Below are positions 1 to 7,377 of a stretch of DNA of 23,697 nucleotides, piece by piece. The notes below the pieces were generated by a model, which worked only from the letters and a program-made list of their open reading frames with translations, was not told the DNA's origin and did no database searches. Made by a program: the position numbers and the translations under genes. Position 1 is the first letter of the stretch; every line of letters starts with the position of its first letter. The DNA comes from a virus: the IMG/VR virus record IMGVR_UViG_3300044713_000091, positions 1 through 23,697 of that record; one strand, given 5' to 3'.

Positions 1-673
1 CGTTCACGAGCCCTCGGATCGTGTCAGCCTCGAGAAGGGTGGTGTTCATCCCGAAGCCGTGAGCTGGGTCCCACGAGATGGTGTTCGGCCACGTCGTACG
101 AGGCACGTAGTAGCCGCTAGGGACGCCAGATGTGAAGACAACAATCCACGAGTCCCACCAATACGTCTGCCGTTCCGGATTGCTTTGTGAATCCCAGTCG
201 AACGCCGCGTACTGCTGCGTAACGACGCCGGAGCTCGAGATCATCGTGTAGCGAGCGCCGAGACCTCCCTGCGCAATACTCGCGCACCGGTCGATCACCG
301 TGACGGCGGGGTTGCCCGCAATCCACGCGCGGAGGTTCGTGGCGAGTCCAATGTCGCCGCCCATCGTCTGAGCGTTCGTGAGCCATGCGCGGCACCTCGC
401 GCCGAAGCTCGCAGCCGTCTCCGTCTCGCCCTGCAAGAGCTGCCGCGCCTGTCCGATGAGTGCGAGGTTGTCCGTTCGACTGTCGTAGCCAGGCCACGCC
501 GCGCGCATCCCATCGAGGGCGGCCTGAACGGCCACGTCGCAGAGGAGCGCGTGAACCCAGATGACCTTGAACGCCTGCTGAAACGCAGGCCGGTTCGCCA
601 TCCACGCCGGTATAAAGTTGGCGACCCGCGTGGTCCACGGACGGACGTTCGCGGTGAGAATCGGCGCGCTCAT
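1..673 (-). CDS. Baseplate/tail protein at the Mu gp48 position, partial (runs off the left edge)
   Basis: The reading frame opens with ATG at 673, inside the stop of the J-like baseplate gene (ATGA overlap), and stays open for 224 codons to base 1 with no stop, so the C-terminus is missing. The protein begins MSAPILTANVRPWTTRVANF and is rich in Trp, Ala and Tyr, with an aromatic stretch around residues 170-205 (QTYWWDSWIVVF). An AGGT about 5 bases before the ATG could serve as ribosome binding site. In Mu-like phages the gene after gp47 is gp48, a baseplate protein that precedes the tail fibre genes; the functional call rests on this position, not on a motif I can name. A longer Arg-rich frame over 117-764 is a shadow. 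The coding call is secure; the function is tentative. Confidence 0.75.
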   Translation of the reverse strand, partial: MSAPILTANVRPWTTRVANFIPAWMANRPAFQQAFKVIWVHALLCDVAVQAALDGMRAAWPGYDSRTDNLALIGQARQLLQGETETAASFGARCRAWLTNAQTMGGDIGLATNLRAWIAGNPAVTVIDRCASIAQGGLGARYTMISSSGVVTQQYAAFDWDSQSNPERQTYWWDSWIVVFTSGVPSGYYVPRTTWPNTISWDPAHGFGMNTTLLEADTIRGLVN

Positions 674-1851
674 GGGACCTGCCGGACCTGGATGATCGTC
701 GCCGAGGTGAGCGCCGCGACCTGTCCTGGATTGAGGGGGAGGTCGGAGGCGAAGCCCTGCACATCGAAGATGAGTGGGTCCGCTGCTTTGATCGCGCCAG
801 TCACGAAGGTCGCATAGAGGTACCCTTGACCGCCCTGCGTTTGCGCGATCCCAGAAATGGGGTAGAGGGCGAGCGCCGCAACGAGAGCCGTGGTCACTTC
901 GTTGAGAATGGTTGCCGGGGACGTTGACCCGCCCGCCCCCCTAGCCCAAACCGTAATCACCGCCATCGGCCCGGTGATCGGAACGACGGTGCAAGACTGC
1001 GCGATCGCGGTGATCCCTTGAGGCTGAGCGACCTGTGCAATCTGGGCCTGCACTGCGGCGACGTCGCCTGTCGTTGGTGCTCCCGAAGGGGCCGCGAGGT
1101 AGACGGTTATCACACCGGTGCTTGGATTGTTCGACTCGGACCACCGATTGATGTTGACTGGATTTCCGCCGTTCCTCGCAGTGAGAACAGCGTTCTGGTA
1201 GGCGCCGTCGGGGCCGAAGTAGGAGCGCGCAGCGATGCTCGCTAGGCACTTGGTCACGATGAGCGAGGGGGCATCCGCGTCGAGGCCTGTAATCGCTGCG
1301 GGGTTCGTGCAAGTGACCTGGGTGCCGGCGAAGAGCTGCGTCGAGACCACCGTGTCAACCGAGCCCGCGCCTGGGCCAGGCACCGCGCTTCCTACGGCGC
1401 CGATCGTGTTTGCCTGGATCGCGATGTTCGCGAGCGTCGTTAGGGGGCCGAGCGTGAACGGCTGCTGATTCGTGTACGTGACACCCGAGAAGGAGTTCGC
1501 GAGTACGAGCTGCTGAGCGCCGATATTGTACGTTCCTCCGCCAGGGTTCGTTAGCGAGACTGCGCCGGTCGCGAATGTGGCGAGGTTGACGGCGACGCCG
1601 TATAGGTAGAGCGCCGCGAAGGGAAGGAGCGCGGGCGGGCAGAGAGTAATGAATTGCGCCGACAGGAACGTGGAAACCGTCTGTCCGATCACCGAGGCGA
1701 ACAGCGACGTCGTGACCGTCAATAGGCTCGACCATCCCCCCCCAGATCGCCACTTGTTCGCCGGGATGCCGAGCGAGACGAGCATCGAAACGGCGGTCGC
1801 GCGAACGCTCGCCGCCGTGGGTGGCATAAGCAATTGCGCGAGCGGAGTCAC
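670..1851 (-). CDS. Baseplate J-like protein (Mu gp47 type)
   Basis: A 393-aa protein that fits the baseplate J/gp47 family, which forms the outer wedge of contractile-tail baseplates. Seen in the sequence: an N-terminal helical segment, a central Gly-rich stretch around the phrase AITGLDADAPS (the usual family signature is a Gly-x-Asp-x-Glu-like turn after a beta domain), and a C-terminal part with GDVAAVQAQIAQVAQPQGIT, matching the helix followed by P-x-G that is typical of J proteins. The frame is open upstream to 1944, but that N-terminus is Arg/Ala junk overlapping the previous gene. I chose GTG at 1851, which forms a GTGA overlap with the gp46-like stop and has AGGTCG about 9 bases upstream. 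Its own stop overlaps the next start (ATGA). Confidence 0.8.
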   Translation of the reverse strand: MTPLAQLLMPPTAASVRATAVSMLVSLGIPANKWRSGGGWSSLLTVTTSLFASVIGQTVSTFLSAQFITLCPPALLPFAALYLYGVAVNLATFATGAVSLTNPGGGTYNIGAQQLVLANSFSGVTYTNQQPFTLGPLTTLANIAIQANTIGAVGSAVPGPGAGSVDTVVSTQLFAGTQVTCTNPAAITGLDADAPSLIVTKCLASIAARSYFGPDGAYQNAVLTARNGGNPVNINRWSESNNPSTGVITVYLAAPSGAPTTGDVAAVQAQIAQVAQPQGITAIAQSCTVVPITGPMAVITVWARGAGGSTSPATILNEVTTALVAALALYPISGIAQTQGGQGYLYATFVTGAIKAADPLIFDVQGFASDLPLNPGQVAALTSATIIQVRQVP

Positions 1852-2324
1852 TGCGGCACGACCTGGAGCCCCTGCGAGGGCGAGTAGCTGTAGGTGATGG
1901 GCAGCACCGCGCCGACCGGAACGACATTCGTTTTCAGGCCCCAACTGAGCGTGCTGATCTGCGAGAGCGTCGTAGTGGAGGACTGCACTCGGTCATCGCG
2001 CAAGAGCTGAGCGTCGATCTGCGAAGGCATCGCGAGAAGCACCGTGGAGGACGCGGAGAGTGCGTTCTCTACCCCGATGCCGCGCGTCGGGTCGTCAAGG
2101 TTCGAGCCGAGCGTTTCGAGCAAAACATGGTAGCAATCCTGAGTGAGAGACTGGAGATCGCTGGACGTCTCTCCCCCGTTGGGGTCCATGTCATCGAACC
2201 ACAAGGCGTCCGTGATCGGCACCGTTACGGCGGTCTCGCCCTGCACCCCGGAGCTCGTTTCCTGGTAGGTGCCCGACGGCTGCAAGTAGAGCACCGTGGA
2301 AGAGATCGGGAGAACGGTGGGCAC
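1848..2324 (-). CDS. Baseplate wedge protein, Mu gp46 / gpW-gp25-like
   Basis: A 158-aa protein whose middle carries SLTQDCYHVLLETLGSNLDD, then a fixed-charge helix (PSQIDAQLLRDDRV), then a beta-rich end (VLPITYSYSPSQGLQVV). That order, a helix with N-terminal acidic DALWF/DDMDP context, an 'I-x-x-x-L-x-x-D-x-R-V' helix and a terminal beta strand, is the pattern I know from gp46/gp25-like baseplate wedge proteins. It starts with GTG at 2324, one base after the stop of the sigma-like gene, and ends in a GTGA overlap with the J-like gene. Neighbours on the left (gp47-like, gp48-position) support the assignment. No clear Shine-Dalgarno sequence is seen, so coupling to the upstream gene is likely. 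Confidence 0.7.
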   Translation of the reverse strand: MPTVLPISSTVLYLQPSGTYQETSSGVQGETAVTVPITDALWFDDMDPNGGETSSDLQSLTQDCYHVLLETLGSNLDDPTRGIGVENALSASSTVLLAMPSQIDAQLLRDDRVQSSTTTLSQISTLSWGLKTNVVPVGAVLPITYSYSPSQGLQVVPQ

Positions 2325-2325
2325 G

Positions 2326-2754
2326 TCAGAGCAGGCCTCGGGGCAGGAGCGGTAGAATCCGCTTTTTCGCGACCGATTCTATCTGACGGACGCGCTCACG
2401 GGTTAGATTCATGATCACGCCCGTCTCCTCGAGCGTCGCCCCCCCACCGTCCGCCACGTCGAGCGCGCACGAGACGGTGAGCTCGTCGGGATCCATGTCC
2501 GGAAAATTCAGCTTGATCGAGCCGGTGAGCGGCGAGACGTCGAGATAGAGGTGGTGCGTACACGAGACGTATGGGCATGGGCGCACGATGTTGGCGCACT
2601 CCCCACGCGTCCGAGGGTGGCCCTCGACTGCCTCCGGATAGGCCTTCGCCCCCTCGGCTATCTCGCTTCTCGGCAGTCTACTGACGTCGATGGTGCGGGC
2701 GCGAACTTCGCGCGTCCTCCGGGAGCGTGCGAGTCCGATCGAGTGAGCCGCCAT
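2326..2754 (-). CDS. Sigma region 4-like HTH regulator with Cys/His cluster, Myxococcota-type
   Basis: A 142-aa protein. Residues 107-131 ([21 protein letters not shown] and following) match the helix-turn-helix of sigma-70 region 4, the part that reads the -35 element. Upstream, C53, C60, C65 and H67-H68, with C96 further on, form a candidate metal site in the context [16 protein letters not shown], followed by [23 protein letters not shown] recall small proteins with this layout as a recurrent family in myxobacterial genomes; this is memory, not a search. There is no region 2, so it is not a complete sigma factor. It could be an anti-sigma, co-regulator or promoter-specificity factor. ATG at 2754 lies 20 bases after the previous stop and lacks a clear ribosome binding site. 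Finding a transcription regulator between baseplate genes, in the same strand and spacing, is unusual. Confidence 0.8.
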   Translation of the reverse strand: MAAHSIGLARSRRTREVRARTIDVSRLPRSEIAEGAKAYPEAVEGHPRTRGECANIVRPCPYVSCTHHLYLDVSPLTGSIKLNFPDMDPDELTVSCALDVADGGGATLEETGVIMNLTRERVRQIESVAKKRILPLLPRGLL

Positions 2755-2774
2755 GTTGGCTCAGCCTAGCACCG

Positions 2775-3269
2775 TCAAGCCCCGCTGAAGAAAGCCGAAA
2801 GTGCCGCAGAAGCTGCTGGCGTGTGCGCAAGTAGGACGATCCCGCCACTCTGGACGAGGGGGCCGCCGCCAGAGGGGGGGCCGGCCGCAAGGGCCACAGA
2901 GAGGGCGGGCCCAAACTCCCCCGCCTGCCCGGACCACGTCCACGCGTCTATCCCCCCCGCCGTGAGGGGGCCTAGGGCCAGGTTTAGGGCTGCGATGAGG
3001 CCCTCCAGAAGGGCGATCTGGGCGCTGATGCTTGCAGAAAGGGAGACGGTCGGCGGGTAGGGGATGGCGATCGAGTCTTGGAGGTTCGCAAGGATGCTCT
3101 CCGCCAGCGTGATCGTAGCCACGATGCTGGGCGGAAGGATCGACACGTTCAGCGACATGTTGATCGCGCCCGTTAGCTCCCCTCCTAGGTAGCCAACGAC
3201 GGCCGAGAGCGAGAAGACCGAAGGCACGAGTGCGCCGAGTGAGACAGATCCGACGTATTGGAGGCCCAC
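2775..3269 (-). CDS. Ala/Ser/Leu-rich baseplate-module protein of unknown function
   Basis: A 164-aa protein starting at GTG 3269, one base after the stop of the hub/spike gene. Residues 1-105 are unusually rich in Leu, Ile, Ala and Ser (ISAQIALLEGLIAALNLALG), consistent with long amphipathic or hydrophobic helices. Residues 107-130 contain DAWTWSGQAGEFGPALSVAL and the C-terminus is Gly/Pro/Ala-rich. I see no signal peptide or lysis motif. Its fixed place between the spike and the gp46-like wedge suggests a baseplate or assembly role. The hydrophobic helices leave open a membrane-interacting part released at infection, but that is speculation. I do not recognise the family by name. Confidence 0.75.
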   Translation of the reverse strand: MGLQYVGSVSLGALVPSVFSLSAVVGYLGGELTGAINMSLNVSILPPSIVATITLAESILANLQDSIAIPYPPTVSLSASISAQIALLEGLIAALNLALGPLTAGGIDAWTWSGQAGEFGPALSVALAAGPPSGGGPLVQSGGIVLLAHTPAASAALSAFFSGA

Positions 3270-3270
3270 C

Positions 3271-4524
3271 CTACCCGCCGATCTGGGCTTTGCCGCTGCC
3301 CGTCGAGATCTGGCCGATGGCCGGCGAGACGATGGCGATGAGCCCGCCGACGAGGGGGACGCCTCCGATCGACCCGGTGATCGGGATGAGGCCAGGGAAG
3401 AGGACGGTTACCGTGTCCCCTTGCCGCGCCGCTGGGGGGCCTCCACCGGCAATGGGCACGGAGGTAGCCGAGGCACCGACGGAGACGGTCCCGGTCGCGT
3501 CGATTGCCGCCGCCGTGGGAAGCGTGGTGTCGAAGTGGACCACGACCGGATCGGACCATCCGGGCGAGAGGAACACGACAGCTACGTGCGAGGACAGCGC
3601 AGGGGAACAGGAGAGCCCCGCCAGGCCCGGCCACATCGGGCAATTGGCGAGGGGGGGCGCGTCGCTCGCGGAGCCGTCCGGGTTCGCCGTGGCCTGGAGA
3701 TTGAGCGTTGTCCCGAGTCCAGATCCGCTCACCGAAACGACGGTGTAGATCCACCTCTTGAGGTTCGCGACGCCAGCGAACTCCCGGACCATCGAGGCGA
3801 GTCCCGCCGCAAGCCGAGAGGTGGCGACCGGCGAAAACCAACACGTGGCGCGGGTGCCGTTGTGGTCCCATGTCATCTCGACGTCTCGGACGGTCAGCGG
3901 CCCATCCCAGCGGGGCTGCGAGCTCGTGTCAGTCAGCACTGTGCCGGGTAGGATGAGCGCGTCGGCCGAGCATGTAGCGACCTGGCGGATCGGGTCGAAG
4001 GTCAGCACCTCGACGGTGGGATCCGGCTGCGCCGCGGGCCACGTGCCGATCTGGGTGACGCCGTTGCCGTCTACGTACCAGTCCCGGTCAGGGTTCCGGA
4101 AGATGCGCGACGCGGGGCCGGCCATCCTCTCCCATCGGAGGCCCAGAGAGATCGGTTGTGGGTCGTTCACCGTCTCGCCGACGAGCGCCGCGGTCGCATT
4201 CTCGACGCTGACCGCCGAGACCCCCCCCGAGCTCTGAAAGTCCTGGGCAGGCACCTGCGAATCCCAGCCGCCCCCCCCCGCGACTAGGCGAAGCTGGATG
4301 CCGCCCACCCAGCGCCCCGAGGCGAGGGGATCCGGCGTGCCCACGAGGGAGATGTTCGATCCGATCGTGAGGGTCTGTTGGCCCGTGGGGACCGATGCAG
4401 CCGTGACGGTCTGCCCTGACGGGTCGAGGTCCAGGTCGACGATCCAAGCCCCACGCCATTGCGCGAAGAGTCGCGCGCGCACGCATCGGACGGCGCCAAG
4501 CTGGATGTTTTGCGGTGCGGTCAC
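3271..4524 (-). CDS. Baseplate hub-spike fusion: hub domain, OB-like domain, PAAR-like tip
   Basis: A 417-aa protein from GTG 4524 (GTGA overlap with the upstream stop; the open frame to 4686 adds only an Arg-rich shadow). Residues 10-240 look like a tail hub (gpP/gp44/gp27-type), with DRDWYVDGNGVTQIGTW at 147-162. Residues about 258-335 resemble the OB-fold of gpV/VgrG spikes (PMWPGLAGLSC ... VAVVFLSPGWSDPVVVHFD). The C-terminus carries a PAAR-like signature: GGPPAARQGD at 361-370 and a closing GQISTGSGKAQIGG. PAAR proteins cap the needle of contractile injection systems. In Mu the hub (P) and spike (gp45) are separate genes, so this would be a compact fusion. Domain assignments are by pattern only. 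The hub role is likely and the PAAR-like tip moderately so. Confidence 0.65.
   Translation of the reverse strand: MTAPQNIQLGAVRCVRARLFAQWRGAWIVDLDLDPSGQTVTAASVPTGQQTLTIGSNISLVGTPDPLASGRWVGGIQLRLVAGGGGWDSQVPAQDFQSSGGVSAVSVENATAALVGETVNDPQPISLGLRWERMAGPASRIFRNPDRDWYVDGNGVTQIGTWPAAQPDPTVEVLTFDPIRQVATCSADALILPGTVLTDTSSQPRWDGPLTVRDVEMTWDHNGTRATCWFSPVATSRLAAGLASMVREFAGVANLKRWIYTVVSVSGSGLGTTLNLQATANPDGSASDAPPLANCPMWPGLAGLSCSPALSSHVAVVFLSPGWSDPVVVHFDTTLPTAAAIDATGTVSVGASATSVPIAGGGPPAARQGDTVTVLFPGLIPITGSIGGVPLVGGLIAIVSPAIGQISTGSGKAQIGG
3274..3492 (-). other. PAAR-like C-terminal tip region within the hub-spike gene
   Basis: Residues 345-417 of the hub-spike protein. The phrase PPAARQGD is the classic 'PAAR-x-GD' core. 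It is followed by a Gly/Pro/Ile-rich stretch and a terminal G-x-I-x-T-G-S-x-K-A-x-I-G-G, which resembles the repeated 'tGS..V.InG' half of PAAR folds. The usual zinc-binding histidines of PAAR domains are not evident here, so it may be a metal-free variant or only a beta-helical mimic. Confidence 0.45.
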
Positions 4525-5138
4525 GGCGCGTCTGACTGTAGCGCGATCTGGTCCTCGAGACTTTGCCCTACCGCCGTCGCATCGAGCTGCTCTTGCCCGA
4601 GCGCGTCTTCGGCTTGCGGGGGGCCACCGCCCGTCGCTGGCGTCGCTTGTGACGGTCTCGCCGCAGCGGGCAAAGGCTGCTTCCACTCGATAAACGAGAC
4701 CTCATAAACCTTACGCCCGCTCTCGACCTGGCCGAGATAGACCACCTCGGACGTCAGGACGGCCTGCACGTTCCATGGGGGGCCGCTGCACTCGTCGTGG
4801 AAGAAGCCGAGCGCCTTGAATCCGCCGTTGCCGCTCTGAAGGGCCGCGGGGGTGAGGATGGTTGACCATCCGGTCCACGCGTCAGAGTCCGCAGCGCCCA
4901 CAACGTTGATATGGAACTTCATCACGGCGAGCTGGACGCCGGCCGGAACAGCGGTCGCCCAATTCAGACCGTATGCCTTCCGGATGTCGTAGTCAGTCGC
5001 GACCCGTAGGGAACCGTCGACGAGCTCGCAGAAGAATGGGACTTGGGAGCCTCCAAGGTAGAAGATGTCTGCTTCCGGGCCGATGCCCCGCATTCCCGAT
5101 GCGTTCTTGGCTATGCGCGGAGGAGTCTCGTTGCTCAT
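4521..5138 (-). CDS. Tail protein following the tape measure (Mu gpN / LysM-adaptor position)
   Basis: A 205-aa protein starting at ATG 5138, in an ATGA overlap with the tape-measure stop, with GAGG 4 bases upstream. Residues 25-160 are beta-rich, with FYLGGSQVPFFCELVDGSLRV near the N-terminus and VYEVSFIEWKQPLP at 143-156. That is the kind of 'EF-x-E-W-x-x-P' strand that closes small baseplate adaptor proteins following the tape measure. Residues 160-205 are a Pro/Ala/Gln-rich tail. No LysM motif is visible. Its place between tape measure and hub matches the gene that links the tape measure to the hub in contractile phages. The role is positional. Confidence 0.75.
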   Translation of the reverse strand: MSNETPPRIAKNASGMRGIGPEADIFYLGGSQVPFFCELVDGSLRVATDYDIRKAYGLNWATAVPAGVQLAVMKFHINVVGAADSDAWTGWSTILTPAALQSGNGGFKALGFFHDECSGPPWNVQAVLTSEVVYLGQVESGRKVYEVSFIEWKQPLPAAARPSQATPATGGGPPQAEDALGQEQLDATAVGQSLEDQIALQSDAP

Positions 5139-7216
5139 GCCGCCTCGGTTTGCGTGGGGATACCCTGGCCCTTTAGGACCGTTGCGATTGCGTGCTCGAG
5201 ATCCGCGAGGAAGCTCGACGCTTGGATGGCCGCCGCGACTTCCTTCGCGTGTGTGCCGTGCGCGTTGACTTGGATCGTGAGGTTGATCGGGATGGTGATC
5301 GAAGATGCTCCGCCGCCGCGCGCGCCGCCGAAGCCGCCGCGAGGGACGATGGTCTCACCCGGCGCAACGCTCGCGAACGCTTCGCCGGGCGCTGGCTGCA
5401 CGACGGTCCCGCCGGCAGCATGCGCGGGCGCGACGGCAACAGGACGATCGCGCACCAGCGATAGGGGCTGTCGGGTCGTGCCCTGCGAGGCGAGTACAGG
5501 AGGGCCGAAAGTGGGCGGGGGCTCGTCGCGCTGGACCGCGAGTGGCTGTCTTACTGCCGGTGCGGACCCGAACGATTTGGCAAGCGCTCCGGGCAAGCTG
5601 CCGGCCGCAGCAAACGGATTGACGCTGGACGCGGCATCCTTCACGCTTTGAGGGACTAGGCTAAGTAGCTTGTCCGTAGGCTTTTCCGCCGTCTCGACGA
5701 TGCCCTTCACCTGCCCGTACATCGTGGCGATCGTCTCCATGTCGAGAGCGATTTCTTTGACCACGTCGCGGATTGCCTCGAACACCTTGACCGCAGAAAA
5801 GTCCTTCTTCGGAAAGGTCTTGAAGTACTGGAGTTCGAGCCTAAGGAAGGCGTTGTTTAGCTTCGTGGCCTCGAGGATCGCAAGCCTCAGGAATGTCTGA
5901 AGCTCTGGCCCGTCGCGTTTAGAGACGATGCCGAGCGAGGTCCCGAGACTCGAGACGATCTGCTTGAGTGCATACCCGCTCGTCGTCGTCGTACTGAAGA
6001 CGCTCTCGATCTTGCCGACCTCTTCCCAAAAAGATTGCAGGCCAGGGACCGCGCCGCGCGTGAGGGCGATCAGGTCGTCGTGCCACTTGTTCGTGATCGC
6101 GTCGGCGGTCGCCATCTTCGCGAGGTTGATCTGGCCGAAGTCCTTCTCGGCCGCCTCGCGGAGCGCCTTCGCCGCGGCGCCAATTGGCACCACGCCACGC
6201 CGAAGCATCGCGGCCGCCTTCTCGACGGAGATGTTCATGTCCTCCGCGAGAGCGTCGGTCACGTCCTCGGACTTGAGCCCGGTCCCTGCGAGCTCCCCGC
6301 CCGCGCGCGCCAGAGGCCCCATTCCGATGTTGATTCCGGTACGGCCGAACGCGGCACCGCGACGGATGATCTCGTCAATCTTTGCAGCAGCCGCAGAAGC
6401 CCCGGCGCCACTCGCGGTGCCCACACCCTCGACGACGTCGAGAATCCCCTGACCGGATACCCGCGTGCCGTCGAGGCCCGCGCGCGTCTGCGCGTAAAGC
6501 TTCGAAAGCTCTTCGGTAGTGAGGGGAATCTTCTGTCGGAGGCGGTCGATCTGGTCGCCCATCCGCGCCGAGTCCTCGGCGGACCCTGCGATCCATTGCC
6601 GAGAGAGCTGAAGCTGCTTGTTCGTGTCCGCGCCCGCGATCGTGAACTTGACGAGCGACGTCGCTGCCGAAGCCGCCGCATAGCCCACGCCGACAAGTGC
6701 CCCAACGAGCGCGAGAGAGCCAGCCACGAGGCCCGCGCTCGCCAGCTCGGCCGCCGTGAAGCCGGATCCGAGCTCGTTGATCTTCATACGCGTTTCGCGC
6801 GAGACGCCAAGCAGCTTGAGAAGACCCATGTTGAGGCCTTCGCTCTGATCGGCGTCGCGCTTGGCTGCCTCCGCTGCTTTGAGTTGCGCCAGCTCCGTCG
6901 CGCGCGCTTCCTTCTGGTGCTGGGCCGTGCGCTCGTTCAGCGCCTTGAGGCTCGAGCCTTGTTTCAGGATCTCGAGGTTCGAACTGGAGAACGCGGTCCG
7001 CTCCGCGTCGATCTGTGCCTTCAGCTTTTCCTTGGCCGTCTTGACTTCGTCGCTTGATCCGCGCAGCCCCCGGAGCGCAGCAGACCCCCTCTTGATGGCC
7101 TCCTCGGCTTGATTTGCGCGCTGGCGCATCTCTTCGAGCGCCTTCGCTGCATCCTCCGACACCTCCTTGACGTCGCCGCCCAAGGAAATGGACCAAGTCG
7201 CCTCCTCCGAAGCCAT
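5135..7216 (-). CDS. Tail tape measure protein
   Basis: A 693-aa protein, the longest in the window. Residues 15-125 are a charged Ala/Glu/Lys-rich coiled coil, about 155-188 form a Gly/Ala/Leu hydrophobic segment (AGLVAGSLALVGALVGVGYA), and 200-480 are mixed helices. Residues 510-610 are Pro/Ala-rich and the end (about 625-690) returns to structured sequence (ASSITIPINLTIQVNAHGTH). This layout is typical of tape measure proteins, which set tail length and are ejected with the DNA. At the usual rule of about 0.15 nm per residue the tail would be close to 100 nm. ATG at 7216 follows the stop of the -1 frameshift product by 9 bases. AGGA and GAGG precede it. The gene ends in an ATGA overlap. 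Confidence 0.9.
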   Translation of the reverse strand: MASEEATWSISLGGDVKEVSEDAAKALEEMRQRANQAEEAIKRGSAALRGLRGSSDEVKTAKEKLKAQIDAERTAFSSSNLEILKQGSSLKALNERTAQHQKEARATELAQLKAAEAAKRDADQSEGLNMGLLKLLGVSRETRMKINELGSGFTAAELASAGLVAGSLALVGALVGVGYAAASAATSLVKFTIAGADTNKQLQLSRQWIAGSAEDSARMGDQIDRLRQKIPLTTEELSKLYAQTRAGLDGTRVSGQGILDVVEGVGTASGAGASAAAAKIDEIIRRGAAFGRTGINIGMGPLARAGGELAGTGLKSEDVTDALAEDMNISVEKAAAMLRRGVVPIGAAAKALREAAEKDFGQINLAKMATADAITNKWHDDLIALTRGAVPGLQSFWEEVGKIESVFSTTTTSGYALKQIVSSLGTSLGIVSKRDGPELQTFLRLAILEATKLNNAFLRLELQYFKTFPKKDFSAVKVFEAIRDVVKEIALDMETIATMYGQVKGIVETAEKPTDKLLSLVPQSVKDAASSVNPFAAAGSLPGALAKSFGSAPAVRQPLAVQRDEPPPTFGPPVLASQGTTRQPLSLVRDRPVAVAPAHAAGGTVVQPAPGEAFASVAPGETIVPRGGFGGARGGGASSITIPINLTIQVNAHGTHAKEVAAAIQASSFLADLEHAIATVLKGQGIPTQTEAA

Positions 7217-7225
7217 CGCCTCATC

Positions 7226-7369
7226 CTACCCGCGATCGGCCACGATTGCAGCCCCGACCCAAGCCTTGTCAACCTCCCCTTCCTTCGGCTCCTCACGGAA
7301 GTGCAGGGCGCGCACGCAGTCGGCCGCGAAGGCGACGTCTTTCCGGGCCTGGGAAAGCGCCGCTATGTT
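7226..7369 (-). CDS. -1 frame extension of the tail assembly chaperone (GT-like product)
   Basis: Directly downstream of the chaperone stop, the -1 frame is open for 47 codons and ends with TAG 9 bases before the tape-measure ATG. It begins NIAALSQARKDVAFAADCVR and ends AWVGAAIVADRG. The composition is normal for protein (helical, balanced charge), unlike the Arg-rich shadows in the other frames. It has no start codon of its own with a usable ribosome binding site. A slip of one base back on the run of five A at 7368-7372 would join it to the chaperone, giving about 216 aa. The lambda G/GT arrangement, with a slippery site just before the tape measure gene, is widespread in tailed phages, including contractile ones. 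Confidence 0.7.
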   Translation of the reverse strand, partial: NIAALSQARKDVAFAADCVRALHFREEPKEGEVDKAWVGAAIVADRG

Positions 7370-7377
7370 TTTGACCG
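7363..7377 (-). promoter_or_regulatory. Putative -1 ribosomal frameshift site
   Basis: On the coding strand the chaperone gene ends CGG TCA AAA ACA TAG. The run of five A lets the AAA-decoding lysine tRNA slip from AAA to the overlapping AAA one base back, after which AAC ATA GCG is read and the stop is bypassed. It is not a perfect X-XXY-YYZ heptamer in the zero frame, so single-tRNA slippage helped by the adjacent stop codon is the likelier mechanism. I did not identify a downstream stem-loop or pseudoknot by eye. Confidence 0.55.

Noticed and set aside
117-764. 215-codon minus-strand frame near the left edge
   Set aside because: Arg/Ser-rich shadow. The frame starting at ATG 673 overlaps the previous stop by ATGA, is open to the edge and has normal composition.
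2326-2754. Complete sigma factor
   Set aside because: Only a region 4-like HTH is visible. There is no region 2 core-binding sequence, so I describe it as sigma-like only.
6035-7057. 340-codon plus-strand open frame opposite the tape measure
   Set aside because: Arg/Leu-rich, no motif, and antisense to a typical tape-measure sequence.
7021-7296. 91-codon minus-strand frame overlapping the start of the tape measure, considered as the chaperone extension
   Set aside because: Arg-rich and in the zero frame relative to the chaperone beyond its stop. The -1 frame gives a better peptide ending just before the tape-measure start.
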